Source of the DNA: an uncultured Flavobacteriales bacterium
GTDB lineage: Bacteria; Bacteroidota; Bacteroidia; Flavobacteriales_E; Vicingaceae
Direction: 5' to 3'
Assembly: GCA_913056345.1 (NCBI GenBank)
Contig: CAJXMH010000007.1
Coordinates: 47,908-111,907 of the forward strand
Length of the DNA stretch: 64,000 nucleotides
The position numbers and the translations under genes are program-made. Below, piece after piece: positions 35,322 to 44,237 of this stretch (the first letter of the stretch is position 1; each line of letters opens with the position of its first letter). A model generated the notes under the pieces. It did not search any database. It had not been told where the DNA came from and worked only from the letters and a program-made list of their open reading frames with translations.

Positions 35322-37280
35322 TCAATCAGCTTCCGCAAGCTTCGATAGATTTTTAAAAATGATAGAAAAGTCAGTACTTACTTTATAGTCTCGACAATAC
35401 TCAAATTCAATACGACTCTTGCTGTCTGCATCTAATTTTAATTCGGGGAATTGATCTGCAGGCTCCATTAACCCCCTCCGCATTTTTAGCTTCAGGTCTT
35501 GGTTCTTTGGATTGTTTGATAAACCGACAAATGAACTTGAACCGAAAAGTACCTTAAAAAGGTTGTTGAAATAGTGTTTGAAGCTTCCTCCAAACCAAAT
35601 AAAGATTGGAAATGTTAGTAAAAAGAATACAGCTAAAGCAAGGTCCAACATTCTTTTATTTCGCTGGTTTGTAGTTTTTAGCAGGGCATCAGAACCAATT
35701 ACGTAATATTCGCCAGTTTGCTGATTAGAGTTGCTTCCAATGATATAGAGACTCTCAGGCGGAGCAATTTTAAAATCGATATTCTTACGACTAAGTTGTC
35801 CCATCAAGCGGATGATCTCTTCGGAACTTATGTCTTTAGAGCAAAATACCAGTTCACTAATGTCGTATATTTCTATAATATCTTCTATTTGGTAGAGCTT
35901 GCCCGTGTAGTCAAACCCATCGTCTTCATTCGAGGCATTAATATAACAGGTAATCTGAGGACTTAAGATGGTACTCTTGATCAATTTGTCGATCCTTTTT
36001 ATTTCTTCAGCCTTCCCAATAATGGCAATTCTATTTTCTTTTTCTTCTTCTAATACATTTACTTTGAACGTATTGAGTAAAAATCGGTAAGCAGGAACAA
36101 TGAACAAGCACCACAGTACGCTGAACAAAATGATCGCCCTTGAGAACCTGTAGGATTCGTCTAGTAGTGCATACACTATAAGCACAACTAATGAGGCAGA
36201 AAACACCCCTCGAATAATGTTTTTGAAGGAAGTGGGGATACGGTAAACTCCATTAATGGCAAATACAAAAATGTAAACTAATACCATAATTGGGATACCA
36301 TAATCATCTACTGCCTGAGGGTAATACTCACCTGCTGCTTGTTTTACTTCTGATTCATAATAATTCATGAACCAGAATGTTCCACCTAGCAGAAATAGAG
36401 CATCCAGAATTGGAAGAATTAAGTGTTTCAGCAAACGGCTAAATAGAGCAAAGGCTGCTCTAAGGTAGATCGCAATGTTGATTAAGCTTGAAAAAAGGCG
36501 TGCATTTTTGTTAGAAAAGTGCTTTTCAGCAAAAATCGCCATGGCCCGATAAAACACAAACACGTAGTTAATGCTGCTTTTTTTTGTGCTCTCACCTTTA
36601 TAGTGAATGATTGAGGTATCTGATAAATAATAGTTTTTGTAATTAGCCTGCGTTATCCTGTAGGAAAGATCAATGTCCTCCCCATACATGAAAAAGCTTT
36701 CATCCAGTAGTCCTATTTGATCCAAAACCTTTTTCCTGATCATCATAAAAGCACCGCTTAATATTTCTATTTCGTGGTTTTTATCTTTTGAAAGATGACC
36801 AAGATGATACTGCCCAAATTTTTTTGATCTTGGAAATAATTGAGCAAGACCAAAGATCTTGTAAAAGGCAACTGCCGGGGTAGGTAGACCTCTTTTTGAT
36901 TCGGGTAAAAAAGTTCCTTTACCATCAAGCATTTTAACTCCTAATCCGCCAATTTTAGCTTCCTGATCTAGGGCATCAATGCAGCTGCTAAAAGTGTCTT
37001 CTTCAACTACTGTATCAGGGTTTAAAAGTAATATGTATTCTCCTTTTGCTTTTCTGATCGCTTGATTGTTTGCCTTAGAAAAGCCCAGGTTTTCTTTGTT
37101 CGCAATAAGTTTCACTTTTGGAAACTTATTTTCAACCATTTTGACTGAACCATCTACCGAGTTATTATCTACCACAAATACTTCCATTGCAATATTCGAA
37201 GCTGCCTTAAAAACCGAGTTAAGGCAGTTCTCTAGAAAGTACTGCACATTGTAGTTTACAATAATGACACTTAGCTTCAT
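35322..37280 (-). CDS. GT2 glycosyltransferase fused to a degenerate sugar-transferase-like membrane domain
   Basis: The start is placed at the ATG at 37280 (652 residues, MKLSVIIVNYNVQYFLENCL), two bases from the recR stop. Residues 1-240 are a rhamnosyl-type GT2 domain (VFVVDNNSVDGS, NLGFSKANNQAI, LLNPDTVVEED, FFMYGEDIDLSYR). About five membrane helices follow, then a Rossmann-like segment (RIAIIGKAEEIKRIDKLI), then a segment like the start and end of polyprenyl-phosphate sugar transferases (NKRMLDLALAVFFLLTFPIF, FKVLFGSSSFVGLS, CRDYKVSTDFSIIFKNL). The stretch that carries the Asp-Glu dyad of that family is missing. It probably glycosylates a membrane-bound acceptor. Confidence 0.8.
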   Translation of the reverse strand: MKLSVIIVNYNVQYFLENCLNSVFKAASNIAMEVFVVDNNSVDGSVKMVENKFPKVKLIANKENLGFSKANNQAIRKAKGEYILLLNPDTVVEEDTFSSCIDALDQEAKIGGLGVKMLDGKGTFLPESKRGLPTPAVAFYKIFGLAQLFPRSKKFGQYHLGHLSKDKNHEIEILSGAFMMIRKKVLDQIGLLDESFFMYGEDIDLSYRITQANYKNYYLSDTSIIHYKGESTKKSSINYVFVFYRAMAIFAEKHFSNKNARLFSSLINIAIYLRAAFALFSRLLKHLILPILDALFLLGGTFWFMNYYESEVKQAAGEYYPQAVDDYGIPIMVLVYIFVFAINGVYRIPTSFKNIIRGVFSASLVVLIVYALLDESYRFSRAIILFSVLWCLFIVPAYRFLLNTFKVNVLEEEKENRIAIIGKAEEIKRIDKLIKSTILSPQITCYINASNEDDGFDYTGKLYQIEDIIEIYDISELVFCSKDISSEEIIRLMGQLSRKNIDFKIAPPESLYIIGSNSNQQTGEYYVIGSDALLKTTNQRNKRMLDLALAVFFLLTFPIFIWFGGSFKHYFNNLFKVLFGSSSFVGLSNNPKNQDLKLKMRRGLMEPADQFPELKLDADSKSRIEFEYCRDYKVSTDFSIIFKNLSKLAEAD

Positions 37281-37281
37281 G

Positions 37282-37911
37282 CTATTTACCTGCAAGGGTT
37301 GATTCGTAAGGAACACGGTTTTGGAGAGAGCGGCCTAGGGTAATTTCATCTGCATATTCAAGTTCATCTCCAAAAGAAATACCGCGAGCAATCGCTGAGA
37401 TGTTCAGTTCAAAATTTTTAAGCCTCTTGTATAAATAAAAATTTGTGGTATCACCTTCCATTGTGGTGCTAGTCGCCATAATGATTTCTTTCACATCATC
37501 CTCTTCAACTCGTTTTACCAACTCATCAATCGTGAGGTCGGCGGGGCCTATACCATCCATAGGCGAAATAATACCTCCAAGAACGTGGTACAAACCTCGG
37601 TATTGCCCTGTGTTCTCGATCGCAATTACATCTCTTATATCTTCTACCACACAAACGATCTGACGGTCTCTTGCCGGATTAGCGCAAATCTGACAAACGC
37701 TTTCATCAGAAATGTTGTAGCACTTTTCGCAATATCGAACGTCCTTTCGAAGATCAATAAAAGCTTGGCCAAATCGCTTAACCTCTCCTTCTTCAAGTTT
37801 TAATAGAAAGAGTGCTAAACGCATTGCTGTTCTTTTACCAACTCCTGGTAGGCTTGAAAATTGTTCTACCGCATCGGCTAATAATTTCGACGAATACTCC
37901 TCCGCTGACAT
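37282..37911 (-). CDS. recR: Recombination protein RecR
   Basis: At 209 residues this is standard RecR. The helix-hairpin-helix is [20 protein letters not shown], the four-Cys zinc finger is CEKCYN and CQICAN, and the Toprim domain has [17 protein letters not shown] with HVLGG and the later [15 protein letters not shown]. RecR works with RecO (and RecF) to load RecA at gaps. The GT2 fusion gene follows two bases after its stop. A TAAGTTTG element ends five bases before the ATG. Confidence 0.97.
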   Translation of the reverse strand: MSAEEYSSKLLADAVEQFSSLPGVGKRTAMRLALFLLKLEEGEVKRFGQAFIDLRKDVRYCEKCYNISDESVCQICANPARDRQIVCVVEDIRDVIAIENTGQYRGLYHVLGGIISPMDGIGPADLTIDELVKRVEEDDVKEIIMATSTTMEGDTTNFYLYKRLKNFELNISAIARGISFGDELEYADEITLGRSLQNRVPYESTLAGK

Positions 37912-37915
37912 ATTG

Positions 37916-37923
37916 CAAACTTA
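37916..37923 (-). promoter_or_regulatory. Predicted -7 element TAAGTTTG at the recR start
   Basis: This is an exact TAnnTTTG on the minus strand, five bases from the ATG, implying a leaderless or nearly leaderless recR transcript. Confidence 0.4.
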
Positions 37924-38012
37924 CTATCCTTAAAGCAGAAATATGTTTAAAATGATGGCTAGCAGAAAGTGAATCCGAACATTTTCTTTTATTTCGCAGC
38001 TTTAAATAAGCT

Positions 38013-39479
38013 ATGAGCCCATTTCTAGTTTTATTCATCATTTGCTTGTACTTCGGTTTATTGATGTTGATCAGTCACTTTACCTCAAAGGGTGCTGATA
38101 GCCAAAGCTTTTTTATCGGTAACAAAAACTCCCCCTGGTACATTGTAGCTTTTGGTATGATCGGTACTTCGCTTTCAGGCGTTACGTTTATTTCTGTTCC
38201 GGGCTGGGTGGGTGCAACCCAATTCTCTTACTTGCAAATGGTACTCGGTTACTTACTCGGATATTTGGTAGTAGGTGGGGTCTTACTCCCGCTTTATTAT
38301 CGACTAAACCTTACCTCAATTTACACTTATCTAGAGGGAAGGTTTGGGTTTTGGACCTATAAAACAGGTGCTTTTTATTTTATCTTGTCTAGAACTATTG
38401 GTGCTGCCTTCCGCCTCTTTTTGGTTGCCAATGTACTGCAGCTAGCTATGTTTGATGCATGGGGGGTGCCTTATGCCTTGACGGTTGCCATAACCATCCT
38501 ACTTATTTGGGTATACACTTTTAAAGGAGGCATTAAAACCATTGTTTGGACAGACAGTCTCCAAACCTTTTTTATGCTGACCGCAGTTGGGATTACTGTT
38601 TGGCAGATTGGTTCAACTTTTCAATTGGGCTTTACAGAAATGATAGAAACCATTCACAACAGTGAGCTGTCCAAAACTTTCTTTTTTGAAGATTGGAAGA
38701 ATAAACAATATTTCTGGAAGCAGTTTTTAAGCGGCGCCCTCATCACCGTAGTCATGACAGGCCTAGATCAGGATATGATGCAAAAGAATTTGAGCTGTAA
38801 AAACTTGAAGGACTCACGATTGAACATGTTTTCTTTCAGCCTGATCTTGGTTTTGGTTAATCTAATGTTCTTAAGTCTTGGGGTATTGTTGTACTATTAT
38901 GCTGCACAAACAGGCTTAGAAATTCCATCTAAGGGAGACGAACTTTACCCTTCTATTGCGTTGAGTGGTCAACTTGGTATAGGTGTAAGTATTTTATTTT
39001 TATTAGGTCTGGTAGCAGCGGCTTACTCTTCAGCAGATAGTGCCTTGACTGCACTTACTACTTCAGTTTGTATTGATCTTTTGGATATCAATTCAAAGCC
39101 TGAAAAGCTAAAAGATCGAAGCCGTAAAAGGGTTCATTTAATTATGTCAGGACTTTTGTTTGTGGTTATTATGCTTTTTAGTTTAATCAACGATGAAAGT
39201 GTGATCAGTGAGTTATTTACGGCGGCAGCATATACCTATGGTCCGCTATTAGGCTTATTTGCTTTTGGATTGACCACTAAACTTCAAGTTTACGATCGCA
39301 GAGTGCCATGGCTTTGTTTGTTAAGTCCCTTTATAACCTACATGATAGATACTAATGCGGCAGTGTGGTTCAATGGATTTGAATTTGGCTATGAGATATT
39401 GCTCTTAAATGGGATGATTACCTATTTAGGTTTGCTTTTGCTCAGGCAAAGAAAGTTGCAGCCAACTATTGCTGACTGA
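38013..39479 (+). CDS. Sodium:solute symporter (SSS family)
   Basis: The 488-residue protein has about 13 membrane segments and the SSS pattern FIGNKNSPWYIVAFGMIGTSLSGVTFISVPGW in the first 70 residues, GGIKTIVWTDSLQTFFML in the middle, and AAAYSSADSALTALTTSVCIDLL in the second half. The family couples sodium entry to uptake of sugars, amino acids, acetate or others; the substrate cannot be inferred. It is divergent from recR; TATTTCGC upstream resembles the promoter element. The downstream lipoprotein gene starts 55 bases after the stop. Confidence 0.9.
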   Translation: MSPFLVLFIICLYFGLLMLISHFTSKGADSQSFFIGNKNSPWYIVAFGMIGTSLSGVTFISVPGWVGATQFSYLQMVLGYLLGYLVVGGVLLPLYYRLNLTSIYTYLEGRFGFWTYKTGAFYFILSRTIGAAFRLFLVANVLQLAMFDAWGVPYALTVAITILLIWVYTFKGGIKTIVWTDSLQTFFMLTAVGITVWQIGSTFQLGFTEMIETIHNSELSKTFFFEDWKNKQYFWKQFLSGALITVVMTGLDQDMMQKNLSCKNLKDSRLNMFSFSLILVLVNLMFLSLGVLLYYYAAQTGLEIPSKGDELYPSIALSGQLGIGVSILFLLGLVAAAYSSADSALTALTTSVCIDLLDINSKPEKLKDRSRKRVHLIMSGLLFVVIMLFSLINDESVISELFTAAAYTYGPLLGLFAFGLTTKLQVYDRRVPWLCLLSPFITYMIDTNAAVWFNGFEFGYEILLLNGMITYLGLLLLRQRKLQPTIAD

Positions 39480-39534
39480 AGTTCTTAGAATATTGGCTTT
39501 ATTTTTTAATTTAGAGCCAACTAAAATCAACCTA

Positions 39535-40419
39535 ATGCGAAACTTATTTATCCTTTTAGCCTGTTTGAGCTTATTAACTGCTTGCGCTGAAAAGCAAACT
39601 GAATCAGAAAAGCAAGTAAAAGATCAACCAAAGGAAACTGCTACAGAAAAACAGGGTGAAGTAGTGCCTAAGCGGAAGACCTTTTACCCCATTGCCTCTC
39701 CTGAGCAAATGTTTGAGTTTATCAGCGATAATGGGATAGGTTACCGAAAAGAACTCATCAACTCTGCTGAAAACCAACAGGCATATACGGAAAGTTCAAA
39801 AAAAGCATTAAACCTAGGGGTTTACATTGCAGACCTATCTTATGCTGCTGCCTACCAAGATGTGGAATCCACAATTGAACTTTACCGAGTAGTTCGGGCC
39901 TTGGGTTCAGATCTCAATATTGATGAGATCATGAATGAAAAAATGATGAAGCAAGTAGAGGACAACCTTCAGAACAAAGATTCTTTGGCGATGATTGCAG
40001 GTCGTTCTTACTTTAGAGCAGTTGACTATTTAGAAGAAAATGAGATGCAAGCCAAATTAGCCCTGCTTTCAGTTGGAGGCTGGATAGAGGGCTTGTACAT
40101 TAGCATTAACTCTATTGCTGACTTTAATACCAATTCTCCAACTGTTCAGCGTATTGCAGATCAAAAAATAACCTTTGGCAATCTCTACAATTATCTTAAA
40201 AAGCAAACTGGGGATGCTGAAGTAGAGCAATGCTTAGAAGATCTAGAGCCAATTCGCACGCTATTTGCAACACTGCTTGAGAAGAAGGTAGAAAGTCAAA
40301 ATGCTCAAAGTGAAGGTAGAATGCGTTTCGGCGGAGGAAAGAAGATTGTCATTACAGAGGCCCAATTCAATCTTTTAAAAGAGGCCGTAAATGCATACAG
40401 AACAAATATTGTAGAATAG
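39535..40419 (+). CDS. Lipoprotein of unknown function
   Basis: The start at 39535 gives 294 residues with a textbook lipoprotein signal (MRNLFILLACLSLLTACAEK, lipid Cys17). A charged Gln/Glu/Lys linker follows, then a mainly helical domain with YPIASPEQMFEFISDNGIGYRKEL, LGVYIADLSYAAAYQD and LLSVGGWIEGLYIS. An in-frame longer start at 39469 would overlap the symporter gene and lose the signal. I recall related uncharacterised lipoproteins in Flavobacteriales but no function. It is followed after 13 bases by the acidic secreted protein, so the two probably form a unit. Confidence 0.78.
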   Translation: MRNLFILLACLSLLTACAEKQTESEKQVKDQPKETATEKQGEVVPKRKTFYPIASPEQMFEFISDNGIGYRKELINSAENQQAYTESSKKALNLGVYIADLSYAAAYQDVESTIELYRVVRALGSDLNIDEIMNEKMMKQVEDNLQNKDSLAMIAGRSYFRAVDYLEENEMQAKLALLSVGGWIEGLYISINSIADFNTNSPTVQRIADQKITFGNLYNYLKKQTGDAEVEQCLEDLEPIRTLFATLLEKKVESQNAQSEGRMRFGGGKKIVITEAQFNLLKEAVNAYRTNIVE

Positions 40420-40432
40420 AAAGAATTCAACC

Positions 40433-41149
40433 ATGAAATATTTAATCAGCTTTATCTTGGGTAGCTTGTTTTTTGCTGGCCTAAATGCTCAATCAGATTG
40501 CCGCTACTTTCATCGTAAAAACTGTGTTCCTGAAGAAGGAGTAGAGATGCGATACGATTCACAGTCAAAGAGTGCTGTTATGGCTAAGGGCCAGACCTCG
40601 GAGTTTCACCTTGTGGCCTATAATGGGTTAGATTATCGCTTATCAATCTGCTCTGATGAAGTAATTGGTGATCAAATTCAATTAAAGATCTTTGAGAAAG
40701 ATCGCGTACTCATAAAACCGGAGGAGCTTGTTCAGGAAGAGGTTTACGAAGAAGAACAAATTTCTAATGAGGCTGAGGATGAGTATGCTGACGAAACCTA
40801 TAATGAATACGGGGATGATTCTTACGATGATTCCTATGATGAATACGCAGATGATTCTTACGGTGACGATGCTTATGCCGACGCTTATAGTTATGGTTCT
40901 GCAGAAGCCTCAGGAGCTGCAGCAAAAAAAGAGCAGCCAAAGTTCAAATTAGTGAAAGAGCTGCTTTATGACAACGCAGAGAACAGCTATTCTAAAAGCC
41001 TTCAATTTACTGCAGAAGGAACCATGAGCCTAGTTCTTGAAATTAGTGTTCCCGGAGAAACGTCAAGTATGAGCAAACTCAAGATTAAAGAAACCGGTTG
41101 TGTAGGTGTGTTAGTTGAGCATGTAAAATCTCAAAAGACCGGATTCTAA
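40433..41149 (+). CDS. Secreted protein with an acidic Asp/Tyr-rich insertion, function unknown
   Basis: The protein has 238 residues with a signal peptide (about 1-19, ending LNAQS). The flanking parts look like one beta-rich domain: CRYFHRKNCVPEEGVEMRY, SEFHLVAYNGLDYRLSIC and IQLKIFEKDRVLI before, LLYDNAENSYSKSLQF and the end GCVGVLVEHVK after. Between about residues 95 and 165 lies a low-complexity acidic stretch with repeated (D/E)-(D/E)-S/T/A-Y units. The acidic part could be a linker or a cation-binding region. It is probably cotranscribed with the preceding lipoprotein; I know no function for either. Confidence 0.75.
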   Translation: MKYLISFILGSLFFAGLNAQSDCRYFHRKNCVPEEGVEMRYDSQSKSAVMAKGQTSEFHLVAYNGLDYRLSICSDEVIGDQIQLKIFEKDRVLIKPEELVQEEVYEEEQISNEAEDEYADETYNEYGDDSYDDSYDEYADDSYGDDAYADAYSYGSAEASGAAAKKEQPKFKLVKELLYDNAENSYSKSLQFTAEGTMSLVLEISVPGETSSMSKLKIKETGCVGVLVEHVKSQKTGF

Positions 41150-41162
41150 AGCTAAGCTGAAT

Positions 41163-42293
41163 TTAGTCAGTCCACTCGGCTACAAAAAGATTGGTCTCTC
41201 TTGTTCCGCCATTATTTCGGTTAGAAGAGAAAACCAAATGCTTTCCGTCATTAGAAAAAACTGGAAAGGCATCAAAGGTTTCATCGTGAGTAATCCTTGT
41301 TAAACCTGAACCATCCACATTGATCATGTATAGGTTAAATGGGAATCCTCTTTTTGAAGCATAATTCGAAGCAAAGATTACCTTCTCACCCGAAGGATGA
41401 AAGAAAGGACACCAGTTGGCATTCCCTAGATCGGTCAATTGCCTGAGCTCGCTTCCGTCTGCATTGCAAATGTATAATTCCATATTGGTGGGTTGAACTA
41501 AGCCCTCTGCAAGCAGGTCTTTGTATTCCTTAATTTCTTCTTCTGTTTTAGGTCTGGAAGAACGAAAGATCAATTGACTGCCATCGGGTGAGAAGAAAGC
41601 ACCACCGTCATAGCCCAATTCATCTGTAATTTGCTTTACATTGCTGCCATCAATGTCGCAAGTAAATAGTTCTAAGTCACCTGTTCTCATGGAAGTAAAC
41701 ACGATTTTATCTCCTTTGGGTGAAACTGTAGCCTCCGCATCGTAACCAGGTTCATCGGTAAGTTGAGCTACAATATTTCCTTCTAGATCAGCTACGAAAA
41801 TGTCAAAACTCTCGTAGATCGGCCAAACGTACTTACCGTCATTTCGTTCCGGCACCGGTGGACAAGCCGAATCTGCTAGGTGAGTTGAAGCATAAACGAT
41901 TGTGCTATCGCCAGGTAAGAAGTAAGAACAAGTCGTTCTTCCTTTGCCGGTGCTCACCAAATGAGGCATTTCTTTCATCAGATTATCCTTTTGCCAATCG
42001 AACCAGTAGATTTGATCACACTCTAAATCCCATTCAGGATTAGTCACTTGAAACACCAATTTACTGTCATCAAAACTCCAATAGGCTTCAGCATTATCAC
42101 CTCCATCAGTCAATTGTCTCAGGCTTTTGAAATGAGATTCACCTTCCTTAATTAAGTTAACTTCTTCTTTTTCCGTAGCTACAGAGTCTGCTTTAATTTC
42201 ATTTTCTGTTTCAGCGGTTTCAGTTTGTTGAGGTGCTTGATCACAACTTGTGATGAAAAAAATAAGACTGCCTAATAAAAGTGCTTTATACAT
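41163..42293 (-). CDS. TolB-like beta-propeller lipoprotein (PD40 repeats)
   Basis: The start at 42293 gives 376 residues with a lipoprotein signal (MYKALLLGSLIFFITSCDQ, lipid Cys17); the longer frame removes this. Successive PD40/WD40-like strands are EAYWSFDDSKLVFQ, EATVSPKGDKIVFTS, GAFFSPDGSQLIFRSSR, CPFFHPSGEKVIFASN and FPVFSNDGKHLVFSSNR, forming a propeller. It probably sits at the outer membrane facing the periplasm or surface. It lacks the TolB N-terminal domain, so it is not TolB of the Tol-Pal system. It converges on the acidic protein gene with 13 bases between. Confidence 0.85.
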   Translation of the reverse strand: MYKALLLGSLIFFITSCDQAPQQTETAETENEIKADSVATEKEEVNLIKEGESHFKSLRQLTDGGDNAEAYWSFDDSKLVFQVTNPEWDLECDQIYWFDWQKDNLMKEMPHLVSTGKGRTTCSYFLPGDSTIVYASTHLADSACPPVPERNDGKYVWPIYESFDIFVADLEGNIVAQLTDEPGYDAEATVSPKGDKIVFTSMRTGDLELFTCDIDGSNVKQITDELGYDGGAFFSPDGSQLIFRSSRPKTEEEIKEYKDLLAEGLVQPTNMELYICNADGSELRQLTDLGNANWCPFFHPSGEKVIFASNYASKRGFPFNLYMINVDGSGLTRITHDETFDAFPVFSNDGKHLVFSSNRNNGGTRETNLFVAEWTD

Positions 42294-42351
42294 GGTGTAA
42301 AAATTTTGGCGCGAAATTAAGTTTTTCTCAAGCATTGGAATAGCTTTTGAT

Positions 42352-42359
42352 TAGCTTTG
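42352..42359 (+). promoter_or_regulatory. Predicted -7 element TAGCTTTG of the M28 peptidase gene
   Basis: This is an exact TAnnTTTG on the plus strand, 16 bases before the ATG at 42375. The divergent lipoprotein gene has TAATTTCG as its counterpart on the other strand. Confidence 0.45.
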
Positions 42360-42374
42360 CGCAAAAAGCACAAA

Positions 42375-43598
42375 ATGAAGCAAATTATTCTCAGTTTATT
42401 CGTCCTATCATCTCTTTTAGTAAACGCTCAAGAAAGTGAAATTGAAGAGATTAAAGAAGTAGTCGTTTTTCTAGCTTCTGATGAATTGAAGGGGCGTGAA
42501 ACTGGAACTGAAGGTGAAGAAAAGGCAGCAGCTTTTATTGCGGCTAAATTTAAAGAGTTAGAGATTGAGCCTATGGGAACTGATGGGTTTTTTCAGAAGT
42601 TTTCGGTAACCCCAAAAGCTAATCCACATAGCACTACTCCTGACAAATCGTTGGAGCCAATAAACGGCAAGAATGTAGTGGGAATGCTTAATCATGGTGC
42701 AGAGTACACAGTAATTTTCGGAGCACATTATGACCATTTAGGAGAAGGCGCAGAAGGATCGCTTTATGCCGGGAAGGAACCTCAGATCCATAATGGGGCA
42801 GACGATAATGCGAGTGGAGTAGCCTTGCTATTAGCTTTAGCCGATGAGTTGAGAGATCAAGCATATTCAGGATTTAACTACTTATTTATTGCCTTTTCAG
42901 GAGAAGAAAAAGGACTTTGGGGATCCAATTATTACAGCAAAAATCCCACCATTGAGCTTGAAAAGGTGAATTACATGATTAATTTTGATATGGTTGGTCG
43001 ATTGGATACCGCCAAGGGCTTAGCCATTAATGGAGTGGGAACTGCTCCAAATTGGATGGAAAACCTAAAAGAAGCTAACCAGGCTGACCTAAAACTAATT
43101 ACTTCGGAATCAGGAGTTGGGCCTTCCGATCACACTTCTTTTTATTTACAAGACATCCCGGTCTTGCACTTTTTTACCGGTCAGCATTCCGACTATCACA
43201 AACCTTCTGACGATGCCGATAAAGTAAACTATCAGGGTATAGCTACGCTAGAGGAAATGGTTTTGAATTTAGTAAAAGCTACCGAAGGCGATGGAAAGTT
43301 GGAGTTCCAAAAAACTAAGTCAGACAAAAAAGATACACCACGCTTTACGGTTACTTTAGGAGTGATGCCGGATTATATGTATCAAGGCGATGGGATGCGC
43401 ATTGATGGGGTAACAGATGGGAGACCTGCCTCTAAAGCAGGCTTTGAACAAGGCGATGTAGTGATTCAAATGGGAGAGCATAAGGTAGACGGAATGCAAT
43501 CTTACATGGAGGCCCTTAGCAAATTCAAGAAAGGCGACAAAGCCATGGTGAAAGTGAAGCGGGGAGAGAAAGAGATTGAGAGTGAGGTGATTTTTTAA
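42375..43598 (+). CDS. M28 family zinc peptidase with C-terminal PDZ domain
   Basis: The start at 42375 gives 407 residues with a signal peptide (MKQIILSLFVLSSLLVNAQ); the frame upstream has only a TTG. The M28 aminopeptidase domain has DELKGRETGTEGEEKAA, the zinc ligands FGAHYDHLG, GADDNASGVALLL, AFSGEEKGLWGS and NFDMVGRL, and a late His in TGQHSDYHKPSD. A PDZ domain covers about 310-407 (DGRPASKAGFEQGDVVIQMG). It should be an exported aminopeptidase, fitting a protein-degrading lifestyle. No T9SS sorting domain is present, so it is likely periplasmic. Confidence 0.92.
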   Translation: MKQIILSLFVLSSLLVNAQESEIEEIKEVVVFLASDELKGRETGTEGEEKAAAFIAAKFKELEIEPMGTDGFFQKFSVTPKANPHSTTPDKSLEPINGKNVVGMLNHGAEYTVIFGAHYDHLGEGAEGSLYAGKEPQIHNGADDNASGVALLLALADELRDQAYSGFNYLFIAFSGEEKGLWGSNYYSKNPTIELEKVNYMINFDMVGRLDTAKGLAINGVGTAPNWMENLKEANQADLKLITSESGVGPSDHTSFYLQDIPVLHFFTGQHSDYHKPSDDADKVNYQGIATLEEMVLNLVKATEGDGKLEFQKTKSDKKDTPRFTVTLGVMPDYMYQGDGMRIDGVTDGRPASKAGFEQGDVVIQMGEHKVDGMQSYMEALSKFKKGDKAMVKVKRGEKEIESEVIF

Positions 43599-43599
43599 A

Positions 43600-43983
43600 T
43601 CACCAAACCGCACCATCAAAATTTTCTAAAATATCCTGGTCTTTAGTGATCAATTTCTGATTAGCAAGTTTTGCATGACCAACTATTAAGCGGTCGAATG
43701 GGTCACGAGTAAAATTAATACTTAGGCTTTGAGTAATCAGTTTACTGAAATCCACTTGCTCCTCATCAAAGTAAAAGTCGCGCTTTAGTGAGCTCAAAAT
43801 ATCATAAGGGTGATCAATGCGATTTAATTGATGCAGCATTTGTAATTCTAAACGCAGCATAGGAGACATCCGTAGGTCAGATTGGTTCATCAAGTCTAAT
43901 GACTTTTTGCTGAAAACTTTAATTCCTTCATACAACCAAACAACTGCATGCGTGTCAAGGAAAACTATTTTTCGTTCAGCCAT
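43600..43983 (-). CDS. PIN-domain toxin (VapC family)
   Basis: The 127-residue PIN protein has acidic residues at the expected places: Asp in VFLDTHAVVWLYEG at the start, Glu in the central MLRLELQMLHQL and the Asp cluster in FTRDPFDRLIVGHAKL and ITKDQDIL. VapC toxins are Mg-dependent RNases, often cutting initiator tRNA or rRNA. Its ATG lies within the 3' end of the antitoxin gene (19-base overlap), typical of coupled toxin-antitoxin pairs. It converges with the M28 peptidase gene, one base apart. The sequence looks intact. Confidence 0.88.
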   Translation of the reverse strand: MAERKIVFLDTHAVVWLYEGIKVFSKKSLDLMNQSDLRMSPMLRLELQMLHQLNRIDHPYDILSSLKRDFYFDEEQVDFSKLITQSLSINFTRDPFDRLIVGHAKLANQKLITKDQDILENFDGAVW

Positions 43984-44237
43984 TCATCCCATTTTTGTTC
44001 CCACTTCTCTTCCCAATTATCATCTAAAGCTTTAAATGATTTGGTGTCTAAGTCAGGTTTTTGTTCATTCACATGATTCATTCTCTCATCTATGATCTGA
44101 TAAATGCCTTTGCGTTTTTTCTCACTAATTACCAATTCTCTACCTTTTCTGTGGATGATGATTGGTTCACCACTTTCCAAAACTTGATCGAGCAATTGGT
44201 AAAGGTTTTTTCTTAATGCTGTTGGGCTAAGTTGCAT
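43965..44237 (-). CDS. Phd/YefM-type antitoxin
   Basis: The 90-residue protein begins with the Phd/YefM DNA-binding fold (QLSPTALRKNLYQLLDQVLESGEPIIIHRKGRELVIS) and has an acidic, Trp-rich C-terminal tail (DDNWEEKWEQKWDEW) that should wrap the PIN toxin. It overlaps the toxin gene by 19 bases. A near-perfect inverted repeat begins one base upstream of its ATG and contains the promoter element, so autoregulation is very likely. Confidence 0.88.
   Translation of the reverse strand: MQLSPTALRKNLYQLLDQVLESGEPIIIHRKGRELVISEKKRKGIYQIIDERMNHVNEQKPDLDTKSFKALDDNWEEKWEQKWDEWLNEK

Noticed and set aside
43600..44237. Toxin-antitoxin pair as part of a mobile island
   Set aside because: No transposase, integrase, tRNA or direct repeats flank it; only the usual mobility of such pairs would support it.
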